Assembly: GCA_027445725.1 (NCBI GenBank)
Contig: DAIAVG010000073.1
Span: 1 to 6,963, forward strand
DNA from: Acidithiobacillus sp.
GTDB lineage: Bacteria > Pseudomonadota > Gammaproteobacteria > Acidithiobacillales > Acidithiobacillaceae
Length of the DNA stretch: 6,963 nucleotides
Direction of reading: 5' to 3'
In this document: positions 6,522 to 6,963 of the stretch, piece by piece
How positions within the stretch are numbered: the stretch's first letter is position 1
Layout: each line of letters begins with the position of its first letter
Notes under the pieces: model-generated
Databases searched by the model: none
Told to the model about the DNA's origin: nothing
Seen by the model: the letters and a program-made list of their open reading frames with translations, nothing else
Program-made: the position numbers and the translations under genes

Positions 6522-6555
6522 GGTTAGGAGGTTGTAGGGTTCGCGCAATGGATAC

Positions 6556-6609
6556 CGTATGGATACGAACTACCGAAAATACGAAAATTGCCCAGACCGG
6601 AATTCGTAT
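6556..6609. repeat. Cluster of ATACGAA-type repeats beside the tRNA 3' end
   Basis: Three 8-base units are head to tail: ATACGAAC (6563-6570), TACCGAAA (6571-6578) and ATACGAAA (6579-6586). An inverted TTCGTAT lies at 6603-6609. CGTAT (6556-6560) forms a small dyad with the first ATACG. The cluster begins about 17 bases from the encoded CCA end of the tRNA. Short repeats at such a position are often integrase arm-type or excisionase sites; this role is inferred from position only. Confidence 0.5.
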
Positions 6610-6625
6610 AACATGTTGTTTTATT

Positions 6626-6701
6626 TGGTGGGGACGGCGGGAATCGAACCCGCGACCCACGGCTTAAAAGGCCGCTGCTCTACCGACTGAGCTACATCCC
6701 C
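6626..6701 (-). tRNA. tRNA-Lys (anticodon UUU)
   Basis: The 76-nt gene reads GGGGATG at its 5' end (6701) and pairs with CGTCCCC before discriminator A, with CCA encoded at 6626-6628. The D arm is GCTC...GAGC. The anticodon stem GCGGC/GCCGT encloses loop CTTTTAA, whose centre TTT (6666-6668) decodes lysine AAA/AAG. The T arm is GCGGG-TTCGATT-CCCGC. All arms pair with one G-T in the acceptor, so the gene should be functional. Its 3' end points to the alpA-like gene and the accessory region, the usual geometry of a tRNA-integrated element. No second copy of the 3' end is present in this window. Confidence 0.97.
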
Positions 6702-6734
6702 AAAGACCCTGCAAGATACCCGACAGGGCTGCGT

Positions 6735-6763
6735 ATTATCGGGTGCAGGCAGTGGCCGGTCAA
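6735..6763 (-). promoter_or_regulatory. Sigma70-type promoter of the tRNA-Lys gene
   Basis: On the minus strand, TTGACC (6758-6763) and GATAAT (6735-6740) are separated by exactly 17 bases. Transcription would begin near 6728 and give a leader of about 27 bases before the mature tRNA. The bases after the -10 (ACGCAGCCC) are GC-rich, as is usual for growth-rate-controlled stable RNA promoters. Confidence 0.75.
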
Positions 6764-6860
6764 GACACAACCGCAACAGACACCACCGCAACGGCGCCAG
6801 CGAACCTTACGCAATCCATCAAGCCGAACATCAGCCCTGTTTACCACCCCGAAACACCGC

Positions 6861-6963
6861 CTACTCTCGCTCCACGAAGGTCGTGAACTCCGTGCGGAAG
6901 CGCTCCGGAGCGAAGCGCAGGGCGTTTTCGCGGCAGGCTTCCGGGGTGATGGCCGCACCCGCT
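6861..6963 (-). CDS. C-terminal end of a probable glycosyltransferase (partial)
   Basis: The last 33 codons before TAG (6861-6863) read AGAAITPEACRENALRF, then APERFRTEFTTFVERE. The pattern of alternating Ala/Arg, xFxPERFR and a final FV/I-ER is the usual tail of GT4-family (GT-B fold) glycosyltransferases, in the segment after the C-terminal nucleotide-sugar binding domain. The gene enters from the right edge on the minus strand and ends 160 bases before the tRNA. Only the tail is visible, so donor, acceptor and pathway cannot be given. It looks like a chromosomal neighbour outside the accessory region. Confidence 0.55.
   Translation of the reverse strand, partial: AGAAITPEACRENALRFAPERFRTEFTTFVERE

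Noticed and set aside
6223..6660. Minus-strand 145-codon frame starting inside the tRNA
   Set aside because: It begins GRGFDSRRPHQ, the well-known false translation of a tRNA T arm and 3' end, and is antisense to the alpA-like gene.
6692..6958. Minus-strand 88-codon frame between the tRNA and the right edge
   Set aside because: It overlaps the tRNA 5' end and its promoter. A different frame gives the glycosyltransferase-like tail ending at 6861.
1..6963. CRISPR array, insertion sequence or transposase
   Set aside because: No regular repeat-spacer units are present (the GTTCT array has unequal, mostly palindromic units), and no transposase frame or terminal inverted repeats were seen.

Overview
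The window reads as an accessory region next to a tRNA gene in a proteobacterium. The genes and spacers look moderately GC-rich. Acidithiobacillia or a related gamma- or betaproteobacterium is my guess from the general look of the proteins, not something the sequence proves. The left third is one very large minus-strand gene that runs off the window. The right edge is a likely core gene and a tRNA. Between them lie unrecognised genes, gene remnants and unusually rich repeat structure.

Layout. Positions 1-2409 (minus) hold the first 803 residues of a superfamily 2 DNA helicase of the large, zinc-ribbon-containing type related to DUF1998-family helicases. Several phage-defence systems use such enzymes. 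No gene can be defended in 2410-2842. A striking array of GTTCT-type dyad sites, spaced about 30 bp apart, follows at 2843-2976. A decapitated AlbA_2-domain regulator fragment lies at 3098-3442 (minus). A stand-alone unknown gene (212 aa) is at 3728-4366. A tight two-gene operon at 4739-5726 encodes an unknown 227-aa protein and a 100-aa three-helix membrane protein, and ends at a strong intrinsic terminator at 5818-5851. A structured GC-rich patch and a doubtful small reverse ORF precede an AlpA/excisionase-like HTH gene (6247-6453). A 23-residue ORF overlaps the end of that gene. Next come tandem ATACGAA-type repeats, then an intact tRNA-Lys(UUU) on the minus strand (6626-6701) with its own promoter, and finally the last 33 codons of a probable glycosyltransferase.

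How the parts fit. AlpA-like regulators are typical of P4-like satellites and integrative elements, which often insert at the 3' end of tRNA genes. The tRNA 3' end here faces the accessory genes, so a tRNA-Lys-anchored island or its decayed remains is the simplest reading. No integrase is visible, the AlbA_2 gene is broken, and a tiny ORF sits where a downstream gene would be expected, so part of the element has probably been lost or lies to the left. The large helicase would then be cargo, possibly for defence. The GTTCT array may be its control region, or a replication or partition site of the element. The regulator that would bind the array is not recognisable in the window.
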